A stretch of 64,000 nucleotides of DNA from an uncultured Clostridiaceae bacterium. Its GTDB lineage: Bacteria > Bacillota > Clostridia > TANB77 > CAG-465. Location: NCBI GenBank assembly GCA_947169155.1, contig CAMVON010000004.1, positions 17,012-81,011 on the forward strand. Direction: 5' to 3'. Made by a program: the position numbers and the translations under genes. The notes under the pieces are model-generated. The model was not told where the DNA came from, did no database searches, and saw only the letters and a list, made by a program, of their open reading frames with translations. Position 1 is the first letter of the stretch. The number at the start of each line of letters is the position of its first letter. This document shows positions 8,772 through 17,187 of this stretch, in pieces.

Positions 8772-9791
8772 ATGTTAGTAACACTTGAAATATTACTTAC
8801 ACTATTTACATGTATAATATCTACAATTACTGATATTAGAAATAAAAAAATATATAATAAAATACTAATAGTTACAAATATTGTAGCTATTATTTTATAT
8901 GTATTGTTTTATAAGCAAATTGAAATAAGTTTTATAAGGCAACATGTTTTTAACATATTAACTACTATAATAATTAGTTTCATGTTTTTTTACTTTAACA
9001 TATGGGCAGCAGGAGACGCTAAGTTATTTATAACTCTGTCAGTGTGTATACCAGTTCAATTATTTGAAAGAAATCCAATTAGTATATTTCCATCAGAATT
9101 ACTACTAATACTAATTTTTAGTTCAGCTTTTATATACATACTATTTGAGACAATATATTTATTCATAAAAGACAAAAGTAGATTTGAAAAGAACGAAAGA
9201 GATAATAAAAATATTAAAGAAACAATAACAAATTTTGTTTTGACTACATCTGTATTAACATTAATTAATAATATACTATTTTATTTATTACCAGAATTTA
9301 TGAGTCAAAATATCATTTTATCTATCATTATATCAATGTTTATAGGAATAAGTCTAAATGAAATTAAAGATAAAAAAGAAATAATTATTATAGTAACACT
9401 ATTACTAAATATTGTACTATTTATAATAGCAGGAGTACATCTTACTTGGCTAAATTTAGTTTATTTACTTGTTTCAATGATAACTATGGAATTTAGAAAA
9501 GTGTCTGGTAAATATAATTATAAAGAAATTGAAACGGATAAAGTACAAGTTGGTATGATATTAAGCGTCGAAAGCTCTATGTTGTTTAGAAATTCTAGAG
9601 TTAAAAATCTACCAGGATTATCAACAGAACAAACAGATTCTAGATTAAAAGATAAAGAGGTAGATGCTATAAAAAGATGGGCAAAAACAAAAAAAGGAAT
9701 AAATCATATGATAATTGTAAAATATATTCCATTTGCACCATTTATGTTATTAGGATATTTAGAATTTATAATTTTGAAAGTGATATTATAG
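8772..9791 (+). CDS. A24 prepilin-peptidase-like membrane protease
   Basis: A 339-residue polytopic membrane protein. The two catalytic aspartates of the prepilin peptidase family are visible: Asp21 in TDIRNKKI and Asp82 in AAGDAKLF, the family's G-x-G-D-x-K/R-type motif with Ala in the first position. The N-terminal methylase domain of classical PilD is missing, as in short archaeal and Firmicutes A24 proteins. About eight hydrophobic segments are present, with a soluble stretch near residues 245-300. It lies 2 bases after hxsD and 8 bases before hxsC, so it is clearly co-transcribed. No pilin gene is nearby; HxsA, with one hydrophobic segment after a charged leader, is the plausible substrate. 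Confidence 0.8.
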   Translation: MLVTLEILLTLFTCIISTITDIRNKKIYNKILIVTNIVAIILYVLFYKQIEISFIRQHVFNILTTIIISFMFFYFNIWAAGDAKLFITLSVCIPVQLFERNPISIFPSELLLILIFSSAFIYILFETIYLFIKDKSRFEKNERDNKNIKETITNFVLTTSVLTLINNILFYLLPEFMSQNIILSIIISMFIGISLNEIKDKKEIIIIVTLLLNIVLFIIAGVHLTWLNLVYLLVSMITMEFRKVSGKYNYKEIETDKVQVGMILSVESSMLFRNSRVKNLPGLSTEQTDSRLKDKEVDAIKRWAKTKKGINHMIIVKYIPFAPFMLLGYLEFIILKVIL

Positions 9792-9799
9792 GAGGAAAA

Positions 9800-10960
9800 A
9801 TGAACAATCGACCATTTATATTAAAAGGAAATATAACAATCAATAGTAATAAAGAATATATAATAGGTACTGTTATAATTAATCAAAAAGTAGATGAAGA
9901 CAAAAGTAAATATGTATTGGTATTAGATAAAGAACACAAAGATTTATTTGAAAAAGGATACGAAGGTTATATATTTACAAATTGGTTACCAGATAATTGT
10001 AAAGAAATAGATTATGTAACTGAACTATTTGGAATAGAAACATTAATAAACTATGATGTTATAGAATTCAATGATGATTATGTTAAAGTTTTATATAGAG
10101 ATGATTCGACAGATAATTTTATACAAGTAACTAATCAATGTAATTCTAATTGTATAATGTGCCCTGATGCTGAAGAAGTAAGAAACACAAGACAAAAAAT
10201 TAGTATAAACAGATTGTTACGCATTATTGATTGTATTCCAAATGATACAGAACATATATGTATAACTGGTGGAGAACCAGGAATGATAAAATATGATCTC
10301 ATTAAAGTATTAAAAAAATGTAAAGATTGTTTACCAGAGACTCAATTTTTACTTTTATCCAATGGGAGAATTTTTTCAGATCATGATTTCACAGAAGAAT
10401 TTGTAAAAAACATACCATATAATATAAGAATTGGAATACCATTATATTCAGATATCGCAAAAGAACATGACGCGATAACTCAAGCTACAGGAAGTTTTGA
10501 GCAAACAATAACCGGTTTAAATAATTTACTTAAACACAATTTAGATATAGAAATTAGAGTTGTGGTTATGAAAAAAAATTATCAAAAGTTATCAAGTATT
10601 TCAAATTTTATATGTAATAATTTAAATAAAGTAAATCACGTTAATTTTATGGCATTAGAAATGACAGGAAGTGCATATAAAAACAAGGAAAATGTATGGG
10701 TTAATTTCAATGAATCTACTATAGATTTGTATAATGCTTCAACAACATTAATAAAAGAGGGAATAGATGTTAATTTATATAATTTCCCAATATGTAAAAT
10801 AGATAAAAGACTTTATAGCCTAGCACAAATGAGCATTAGTGACTATAAGGTTAGATATTTAGATAAATGCAATAATTGTATAGTAAAAGAAAAATGTGGA
10901 GGCTTTTTTCCTTCAACAATGAATATTCAAAATAGTGAGGAAGAGAAATGTACAAATTAA
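9800..10960 (+). CDS. hxsC: His-Xaa-Ser system radical SAM enzyme HxsC
   Basis: The start is ATG 9800, with TAGGAGG just upstream. The frame is open further 5' but that part overlaps the protease gene and lacks an RBS. The 386-residue protein has an N-terminal domain of about 105 residues. The radical SAM cluster motif Cys114-x3-Cys118-x2-Cys121 (NQCNSNCIMCPD) follows, with the GGEPG SAM-binding motif near residue 158. More cysteines lie near the C-terminus (CNNCIVKEKCGG, then a final Cys) and may bind an auxiliary cluster. It is the partner of HxsB, whose start overlaps its end by 13 bases. The two enzymes are predicted to modify HxsA jointly. Confidence 0.82.
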   Translation: MNNRPFILKGNITINSNKEYIIGTVIINQKVDEDKSKYVLVLDKEHKDLFEKGYEGYIFTNWLPDNCKEIDYVTELFGIETLINYDVIEFNDDYVKVLYRDDSTDNFIQVTNQCNSNCIMCPDAEEVRNTRQKISINRLLRIIDCIPNDTEHICITGGEPGMIKYDLIKVLKKCKDCLPETQFLLLSNGRIFSDHDFTEEFVKNIPYNIRIGIPLYSDIAKEHDAITQATGSFEQTITGLNNLLKHNLDIEIRVVVMKKNYQKLSSISNFICNNLNKVNHVNFMALEMTGSAYKNKENVWVNFNESTIDLYNASTTLIKEGIDVNLYNFPICKIDKRLYSLAQMSISDYKVRYLDKCNNCIVKEKCGGFFPSTMNIQNSEEEKCTN

Positions 10961-12348
10961 ATTATTTTAATTTTGATAAAAAAAGTGGAAAATATCTATT
11001 AACAAATGACTTAGGTAAGTATACTTTTGTCGAAGCAAAATTTTTAGATAAAATTATAAAAAAGAAAGAACTACCACAAAATTTAGAAAATGAGTTATTA
11101 GAAAAGAAATTTATATATAAAGAAGATGATGAAATTTTTGCTCAGGAATCAGCAAAATATGTAAGAAGCCAGAAAAATTACCTGTTTTTGGCACCATCTT
11201 TGCATATTTTTGTTGTAACTAAAAATTGTAATTACAGATGTGTATATTGCCAAGCAGGGAACTTAAATCAGGAAGAAAAATATAACATGGATAAAGAAAC
11301 AGCCAAGAGAAGCGTAGATATTGCTTTATCTTCACCAAGTAAAAATCTCACTTTTGAGTTTCAAGGTGGAGAACCATTACTAAATTTTGAAATTATTAAA
11401 TATATAGTTGAATATAGCAAATCCGAATGCAAAGACAAACATATTGAGTATAATATTGTTACAAATCTTTCTTTGCTTACAGATGATATGATTAAATTTA
11501 TAAAAGAAAATAACATTGCTATTTCTACATCACTAGACGGAGATTACAAACTACAAAATATAAATAGACCTTATCCTAATAATGATTCTTATAATGCAAC
11601 TTTAAAAGGAATAAATAGATTAAAAGAACACGGAATTAACACATCTGCAATTCAAACTACAACTAAATATAGTTTAGATCAATATAAAGAAATTGTAGAT
11701 GAATACATAGAACAGGGATATACAGGAATATTTATTAGACCATTGACTCAACTAGGAAAAGCAGATAAAAATTGGAACACAATAGGCTATTCTGCAGAAG
11801 AATATTTACTGTTTTATAAAAACGTATTAGAATATATTATTGATTTAAACATAAATAAAAAAATCAATATTTCTGAAAGACATACTGCATTATTTTTAAA
11901 GAAAATAATGGACAACTTTCCTGCAAATTATATGGAATTAAGATCCCCATGTGGCGGAGTACTTGGCCAAATAGCATATTATTATAATGGAGATGTTTAT
12001 ACTTGTGACGAAGCAAGAATGCTTGGAGAAATGGGAGATGATATTTTCAAGATTGGAAATGTTGATGAATTGGACTACGAAAAAATTATTAATTCACCTA
12101 CAACAGATGCTTTAAGTGTTTCTTCTTGTATAGAATGTTTAAGTAAATGTCACAATTGTGTATATTCGCCATATTGTGGCACTTGTCCGGTTGTAAACTA
12201 TGCACAAGAAAACAACATATTTAGTAGAATACCAAATAACTATAGATGTAATATATATAAAGGCATGATAGACACAATATTTGAATATCTAAATAAAAGT
12301 GATGAAAAAATAATGGAAGTATTTACTAGATGGGTTAACGAAGAATAA
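10948..12348 (+). CDS. hxsB: His-Xaa-Ser system radical SAM maturase HxsB (SPASM-type)
   Basis: A 466-residue protein. The N-terminal part (NYFNFDKKSGKYLLTND) resembles the leader domain of HxsB. The radical SAM motif is Cys94-x3-Cys98-x2-Cys101, with FQGGEPLLNF near residue 145. The C-terminal SPASM-like region has dense cysteines, including CIECLSKCHNCVYSPYCGTC and a last Cys near residue 435, enough for two auxiliary 4Fe-4S clusters. Related SPASM enzymes install crosslinks or other changes in ribosomal peptides. It is the last gene of the operon, followed by a strong terminator. The final product is not predictable from sequence. Confidence 0.85.
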   Translation: MYKLNYFNFDKKSGKYLLTNDLGKYTFVEAKFLDKIIKKKELPQNLENELLEKKFIYKEDDEIFAQESAKYVRSQKNYLFLAPSLHIFVVTKNCNYRCVYCQAGNLNQEEKYNMDKETAKRSVDIALSSPSKNLTFEFQGGEPLLNFEIIKYIVEYSKSECKDKHIEYNIVTNLSLLTDDMIKFIKENNIAISTSLDGDYKLQNINRPYPNNDSYNATLKGINRLKEHGINTSAIQTTTKYSLDQYKEIVDEYIEQGYTGIFIRPLTQLGKADKNWNTIGYSAEEYLLFYKNVLEYIIDLNINKKINISERHTALFLKKIMDNFPANYMELRSPCGGVLGQIAYYYNGDVYTCDEARMLGEMGDDIFKIGNVDELDYEKIINSPTTDALSVSSCIECLSKCHNCVYSPYCGTCPVVNYAQENNIFSRIPNNYRCNIYKGMIDTIFEYLNKSDEKIMEVFTRWVNEE

Positions 12349-12352
12349 ATAG

Positions 12353-12391
12353 AAAGCTATAAATTAAGAAAACCTTAATTTATAGCTTTTA
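12353..12391 (+). terminator. Terminator of the hxs operon
   Basis: Perfect 16-base stem (AAAGCTATAAATTAAG and its complement) with loop AAAAC and a short T-rich tail. It lies just after the hxsB stop. Confidence 0.85.
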
Positions 12392-12456
12392 TTTATATCA
12401 TTTTATTATTTGTTTCTTTATTGTTAGTTATTCGTTTATATCTTTATTTACTTACT

Positions 12457-13098
12457 TTATTTTTCCTGTCTATTCTTAATCCACAAAATCCCTTTACCAA
12501 TTCCAAATGCACCACCAACAATAAGTATAAACCAAATAATGCTCATATATATTGGTTGTTTATATACCATAAGGAATGGATATGGACCTTCATATACTTT
12601 TAGTATATTTAGAGTAATAAATACTATAGCATAAGCTATTGTAAAGTAAATTGCTCTAAAATTATCTTTTAATCCTTTTATATTATGGCTTTCAAAGAAC
12701 ATGAAAGATATAAATGTAATGATAGGACAAAGTGTATGATAAAACAAGTTAGATCCTAAAAAGAATATCCAAATTATTATATCTTTTCCATAGTATGGTG
12801 TAAGTATAAATACAACTACTAAAAATGTAACAAGTAAAGATAGTGTAGCAGAGTATTTTAATATACTAACCCATTTAGGAATTTCTTTGCTTTTATTTTT
12901 TATATTTCGTATTAAAAATACTACATATATTGCAGCACTAATTAATGCAAAATAATTACTTAGTTGTGTATAGTATTCCCATGCAGGATAACCCATGCCT
13001 GTAATTGTTTTAACAAGTCCTGTAATACCTAATATAACTAGTATAATATTAAGTATTAAAGCAATAATTTTATTCTTTTTTTGTTTTGTTTCTTCCAT
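12457..13098 (-). CDS. Pr6Pr-family six-helix membrane protein
   Basis: A 213-residue protein with six hydrophobic segments and short charged ends. The arrangement, with YYTQLSNYFALISAAIY near residue 42 and the later YHTLCPIITFISF, matches the Pr6Pr / FAR-17a-AIG1-like family of bacterial integral membrane proteins. Its function is not established. It is a single-gene unit converging on the hxs operon, with an AAGGAG site before the ATG. Confidence 0.75.
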   Translation of the reverse strand: MEETKQKKNKIIALILNIILVILGITGLVKTITGMGYPAWEYYTQLSNYFALISAAIYVVFLIRNIKNKSKEIPKWVSILKYSATLSLLVTFLVVVFILTPYYGKDIIIWIFFLGSNLFYHTLCPIITFISFMFFESHNIKGLKDNFRAIYFTIAYAIVFITLNILKVYEGPYPFLMVYKQPIYMSIIWFILIVGGAFGIGKGILWIKNRQEK

Positions 13099-13223
13099 AA
13101 AAATAACTCCTTAAATTATTGTGTTTATACATATATCATACAATATTTGCAATACATTTTGCAATTATATAATTAAATATAATTTTATGAATATACTAAT
13201 AATAAGGAGGATTATATATTTAT

Positions 13224-13697
13224 ATGGACATAAACTTAAAAAAGATAGGAAAGATAGCTTTATTTATTGTTATTCCTTTAATTGTAGGTGGAATATCTGC
13301 ATTAATTACTATGAATCAAATGGAATTATTTGAAACAGTTGCTAAACCGCCTCTAGCACCGCCAAAATGGCTTTTTCCGGTAGCTTGGACTATTTTATAT
13401 ATACTTATGGGTATAGCAAGTTACTTCTTGTATTTAGCTGATTCTGAAGAAAGTAAAGAAGCTTTAACATTATATTGGGTACAACTATTTTTTAACTTTT
13501 TCTGGAGTATAATTTTCTTTAATCTTGAAGCATATTGGTTTGCTGCAATTTGGTTGTTTATAATGTGGATAATTATACTAATATTATTAATTAAAAGTTA
13601 TAAAATAGACAAAAGAGCATTCTGGTTATTATTACCATACTTCTTATGGACTACATTTGCTTTTTATCTAAATGTAGGTATAGCTATTTTAAATTAA
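13224..13697 (+). CDS. TspO/MBR family tryptophan-rich sensory protein
   Basis: A 157-residue protein with five hydrophobic segments and many Trp and Tyr residues. Family marks include KPPLAPPKWLFPVAWTILY (residues 37-55) and FFNFFWSIIFF near residue 90. TspO proteins bind porphyrins and other hydrophobic ligands in the membrane. The RBS AAGGAGG lies about 14 bases before the ATG, longer than usual, but no other start codon is available in frame. It sits between divergent and convergent neighbours as a single-gene unit. Confidence 0.88.
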   Translation: MDINLKKIGKIALFIVIPLIVGGISALITMNQMELFETVAKPPLAPPKWLFPVAWTILYILMGIASYFLYLADSEESKEALTLYWVQLFFNFFWSIIFFNLEAYWFAAIWLFIMWIIILILLIKSYKIDKRAFWLLLPYFLWTTFAFYLNVGIAILN

Positions 13698-13717
13698 TAC
13701 TATTACTAATAAGCATT

Positions 13718-13762
13718 ATTTTCACCAGATACTATCCAAATACGATATTAAAGGGTGAAAAT
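13718..13762. repeat. Inverted repeat with long loop between tspO and trx
   Basis: ATTTTCACC and its exact complement GGTGAAAAT enclose about 26 bases. It lies outside the nearby terminator hairpin and has no T-run of its own. Function unknown. Confidence 0.35.
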
Positions 13763-13772
13763 AGCTAAAAAA

Positions 13773-13799
13773 GAAGATAGAATTTCAATTTCTATCTTC
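13773..13799. terminator. Bidirectional terminator between tspO and the thioredoxin gene
   Basis: Perfect stem GAAGATAGAA/TTCTATCTTC, with an A-run on one side and a T-rich run on the other, serving both converging genes. Confidence 0.8.
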
Positions 13800-13818
13800 A
13801 TATTTTTATTTTAACTAT

Positions 13819-14268
13819 TTATTCTAATCCTTGTTTTAACATATCAACAATATAGTCTTTTTCAACAACACCGCTATTTCTTGTAATTTCCTCACCATCT
13901 TTAAATACAATAATAGTTGGAATGTATTGTATGCTATATCTTTCTGAAATATTAAATGCAGTATCAACATTTACTTTGTAAAAATAATACTTATCACTAT
14001 ATTTTTTATCTTGTGCTAGTTCTTCAATAGTTGGTGAAAGTATTTTACAAGGACCACACCAATCTGCATAAAAATCTACAAGTACAGGTTTATCTGCATT
14101 AAGTACAAGTTCATCAAATTGCTCTTGATTAATTGTTTTTATACTTTCTGTACTAATTGTACTATTAGATTTTGAACCATTTGCATTATTTAGTATCATT
14201 GAAATTATAACAAGACCTATAACAAACGCAATTATAGCTGCAATTAAAATAATTTGTTTCTTATTCAT
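13819..14268 (-). CDS. Membrane-anchored thioredoxin-like protein
   Basis: A 149-residue protein. One N-terminal hydrophobic segment (about residues 6-26) acts as signal anchor, followed by a Ser/Asn-rich linker and a thioredoxin fold with active site WCGPC (Cys71, Cys74). The cis-Pro region YIPTIIVF lies near residue 118. It should act as a thiol-disulfide reductase on the outer face of the membrane. The gene directly follows ccdA, 24 bases downstream on the same strand, so CcdA probably supplies its electrons. Confidence 0.88.
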   Translation of the reverse strand: MNKKQIILIAAIIAFVIGLVIISMILNNANGSKSNSTISTESIKTINQEQFDELVLNADKPVLVDFYADWCGPCKILSPTIEELAQDKKYSDKYYFYKVNVDTAFNISERYSIQYIPTIIVFKDGEEITRNSGVVEKDYIVDMLKQGLE

Positions 14269-14292
14269 ATATTTCTCCTTTAATTATTTTCA

Positions 14293-15021
14293 TTATTTAA
14301 ACATTACATATATACCCATTATAACAAGTATTAAGCCACATATTTTCTTAACTATATTATAGTGTTTTTTAATAAATGAAAAAGTATCTTTTAATTTTTC
14401 TGTAAGTATAGCAGAAATAATAAATGGTAATCCTAAACCCAGTGAGTATAGTAGTATTAGTAATATTCCTTTTAAAATATTTGTTTCTTTAGATATAAGT
14501 AGTAGTGCACTACTTAAAAATGGACCAACACATGGAATCCAAGTAACAGACAATACTATACCAAAAAGAATAGAGGTGGCAAAATTTAAAAAGCTAAATT
14601 TTTGTACATTAAAATGTAGTTTATCTAAAACTTTAAGATGTACAGGTATTAATCCCATATAGCTTATACCAAGTATTATAATTAGTAAACCAAGAATAAT
14701 TGATGCAAATTTTGTGTTAAGGTTAAGTAAATTTCCAAGTAAGCTTGCAAAAACAGATAATATAACAAAAGTAATGGTAAAACCAATAACAAAACCAATT
14801 GCGTTAGTTAGTCCAACATCTTTTTGTTTAGTTTCTTTTGTTTTAATATTTACACTAATATTATTTCCTAATTTTTCTGTAGTTATTTTCTCAACTTCTT
14901 TATCATCTACTTTTTTCTTACCAGATCCCATTAAGTATGAAAGATAAATTGGAAGCATTGGCAAAATACAAGGAGATATAAAGCTTGCAACTCCTTCTAA
15001 AAAAGTAAAAATGTAATCCAT
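14293..15021 (-). CDS. ccdA: CcdA/DsbD-type transmembrane electron carrier
   Basis: A 242-residue protein with six or more hydrophobic segments. The family's two redox cysteines appear as Cys18 in FISPCILP and a second in WIPCVGPFLSS near residue 164. CcdA passes reducing equivalents from cytoplasmic thioredoxin to thiol proteins outside. The charged loop at residues 35-68 is longer than usual. It is the first gene of a two-gene operon with the anchored thioredoxin. No cytochrome c maturation genes are near, so the pair more likely serves other secreted thiols. Confidence 0.88.
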   Translation of the reverse strand: MDYIFTFLEGVASFISPCILPMLPIYLSYLMGSGKKKVDDKEVEKITTEKLGNNISVNIKTKETKQKDVGLTNAIGFVIGFTITFVILSVFASLLGNLLNLNTKFASIILGLLIIILGISYMGLIPVHLKVLDKLHFNVQKFSFLNFATSILFGIVLSVTWIPCVGPFLSSALLLISKETNILKGILLILLYSLGLGLPFIISAILTEKLKDTFSFIKKHYNIVKKICGLILVIMGIYVMFK

Positions 15022-15082
15022 ATTTTTTACCTCACTTAATATACTAATATTATACCATATTGTTTTATATTTTTAATAAATT

Positions 15083-15115
15083 AAAAAAAAGAAGATAGAT
15101 ATAAAATCTATCTTC
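15083..15115 (-). terminator. Terminator of the ATPase-TOPRIM operon
   Basis: Stem GAAGATAGAT/ATCTATCTTC with loop ATAAA; on the minus strand it is followed by eight T. It lies 4 bases after the TOPRIM gene stop. Confidence 0.85.
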
Positions 15116-15118
15116 AAA

Positions 15119-15937
15119 CTAAGATTTTAGTTCTATGATTCCAAGATCAATAAGAGATAAACAAAACATACTGATAAAAAAATTATAGTCATTTGATTCC
15201 TCATACTTAAGTATTTTTTTATTGAAAATAGAAATATCATCAATATCTATTGAATTTATATCAATACTATTTAGTTGATTTATAAATTTATCTACTAGAG
15301 AATTAATACAACTAAAGTTTTTAATTTTATTTGTTGCATATCCATTTTTTGAACAATAATCTTTGATAGGGCCAAAATCTTTATTATAATCATTTTGAGT
15401 AAATAAAGACATCAAAAGGATTTCTATACAAGGATAGCTAACTAGTAGCATACCACCCATCTCAAAATCCGAATCATCATCAGTACCAAAAGAGTTGTTA
15501 AATTTTTCAAAAAGTTTAATTATTATGTCTTTACATTGTTGCATGTCTTCAGGTCTATCTCCGTCAAAAAGAAAATACTTTCTTGAATTAAAGGCATCAA
15601 CTTTATAATCATAGTTGCTTATACTACGATTAATTAAATCAAAAGTTGAATTATAGTATTCTTCTAAGGAAATAGTAGGGTTTGAAATAATGCTCTTGAT
15701 GTTACTATTAATTGAGTTTATAACATATACAATCGAATTACTATTATCTTTGCTAACAAAGCAACGAACTTTATCTTTAGATCTACGTTTTTGAATAAGA
15801 TTGTATCCAAGAAGCTTAGTAAATAGTTTGTATATTATATCAAATTCTGCACCTTCTCCCTCAACTATATATATTACTTTACCAATATTTTTTGAAGTAT
15901 TAATATAATAATCGTTACTTAAGTTTAGGTAAGCCAT
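15119..15937 (-). CDS. TOPRIM-like nuclease-type protein, partner of upstream ATPase
   Basis: A 272-residue protein. It shows a TOPRIM-like pattern: Glu26 in YIVEGEGAEF and the DxD pair Asp125/Asp127 in FLFDGDRPED. A later YPCIEILLMSLF resembles the region seen in RloB-type proteins. TOPRIM nucleases paired with AAA15/ABC-type ATPases occur in anti-phage modules such as RloA-RloB, PARIS and OLD-like systems; which one this belongs to is unclear. It overlaps the ATPase gene end by 23 bases. GTG 15949 is an alternative start; ATG 15937 has an AGTGGGG site upstream. Confidence 0.65.
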   Translation of the reverse strand: MAYLNLSNDYYINTSKNIGKVIYIVEGEGAEFDIIYKLFTKLLGYNLIQKRRSKDKVRCFVSKDNSNSIVYVINSINSNIKSIISNPTISLEEYYNSTFDLINRSISNYDYKVDAFNSRKYFLFDGDRPEDMQQCKDIIIKLFEKFNNSFGTDDDSDFEMGGMLLVSYPCIEILLMSLFTQNDYNKDFGPIKDYCSKNGYATNKIKNFSCINSLVDKFINQLNSIDINSIDIDDISIFNKKILKYEESNDYNFFISMFCLSLIDLGIIELKS

Positions 15938-17048
15938 CAAATACCCCACTTAAATACATCTTTTCCATATTTTGAGATTCACGTGGCTTTAAGTCACTTA
16001 CTCTTGTTAAAACAGTTCCTTCGTTGGTAAAGTCAGTAGTATAAATTTGATCAGGTCGTAGTAAATTTGTTTTTAATAGATTTGTTGAATGAGAGACAAC
16101 AAATAACTGAGCTCTTTTTGAATGTTTCATAAAATATCTAATAAAACATTCTTCTAATTCATTATGAAAGCCACTTTCAAACTCATCGATTATTAGTATA
16201 GCATCATTTTCTATAGCATCTAACATATATGGAGCAAGAATAGCAATAGCGTTATTACCTGTTGATTCTAATGCATATGGTAAAGCAAAATCAATATTTT
16301 TCTTTTGAAAGAATAATACTTTTTTATCGCCAAAATTAAAGCCTACATTTTCTCCTTTATATTTGCTTGTATATAATAATTTTTGATTATATCCTATTTC
16401 ATTTAAAAAATTATTTACTTTCTCTGTACCTTGGTTTTCATAATATTTAAATGAAATTATTTCATTAGCTGCATATCCCATAATTGTTTTAGCGTCTTGT
16501 AGTACATATAAAGATTTTTCTAATTTATTATACCAGTATGCTAAAACATCGTTATCTGTAAAATGAGTGTCAAAATATGCTCTTCGAACGTAAGATTGTG
16601 TTGATGGTAAGTTTTCAGTAACAATATTAGATTCGGGTAGAATATATGATCCACTTGATTTTACTCTATTAATCACTTCTTTATTATCAATAAAGACTTT
16701 TTCAGAAAGAATTCCATTTTCTTTTCTAGTAATTGTAATCTCATAATTAATTATAGAAGACAAAACTTTAAATTCATAATTAATTTTTGTATCATTTGGT
16801 GAAAACAAGCAAGTATAATTAATAAAATCAATAGGTTTATTAAATACTAATAAATCTAAAAGAAAAATCATTGATGCTAGTACATTGCTTTTACCTGATG
16901 CATTCCCTCCGATGAATAAAGCACCTTTCAAAATATTATCATTAGTTTTATTGGTATCATTCAATATTTCATAACCAGTAGAATTAAAATCTATTGTTGT
17001 TTTGTTTTTTATTGATTTAAAGTTTTCTAATGTTATTTTAGATAACAT
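15915..17048 (-). CDS. AAA15/21-family ATP-binding protein
   Basis: The start is ATG 17048, with AAGGATG upstream; the frame is open further but without an RBS. The 377-residue protein begins with MLSKITLENFKSIKNKTTID, typical of SMC/RecF-like ATPases. Walker A is GGNASGKS (residues 47-54) and Walker B is LIIDEFESGFH near residue 295, followed by VVSHSTNLL with the switch histidine. These ATPases (COG1106 type) work with toxic effector nucleases. The TOPRIM gene overlaps its end, so the two are translationally coupled. Confidence 0.82.
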   Translation of the reverse strand: MLSKITLENFKSIKNKTTIDFNSTGYEILNDTNKTNDNILKGALFIGGNASGKSNVLASMIFLLDLLVFNKPIDFINYTCLFSPNDTKINYEFKVLSSIINYEITITRKENGILSEKVFIDNKEVINRVKSSGSYILPESNIVTENLPSTQSYVRRAYFDTHFTDNDVLAYWYNKLEKSLYVLQDAKTIMGYAANEIISFKYYENQGTEKVNNFLNEIGYNQKLLYTSKYKGENVGFNFGDKKVLFFQKKNIDFALPYALESTGNNAIAILAPYMLDAIENDAILIIDEFESGFHNELEECFIRYFMKHSKRAQLFVVSHSTNLLKTNLLRPDQIYTTDFTNEGTVLTRVSDLKPRESQNMEKMYLSGVFDGLPKLK

Positions 17049-17125
17049 AAAATCACATCCTTCACTATAATTATAACACCAAAGGCAATATAATGCAACT
17101 TTTTTACAGAAAATCGACATTTAAT

Positions 17126-17180
17126 GTAAAAAAAATACACATAGCAACAAAAGAGACAATAATCTTCTATTGCCACGTGT
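17126..17180 (-). terminator. Terminator of the amidohydrolase gene
   Basis: Arms ACACATAGCAA (17137-17147) and TTGCCACGTGT (17170-17180) pair with two G-U pairs in minus-strand RNA, then a T-run follows. An inner small stem CAATA/TATTG lies in the loop. Confidence 0.75.
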
Positions 17181-17187
17181 GAATTAA

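Noticed and set aside
9677..9799. Longer 5' extension of hxsC
   Set aside because: It overlaps the protease gene and has no RBS, while ATG 9800 has TAGGAGG directly upstream.
12421..12603. Plus-strand frame opposite the Pr6Pr gene
   Set aside because: It is antisense to a well-supported membrane protein and has no RBS.
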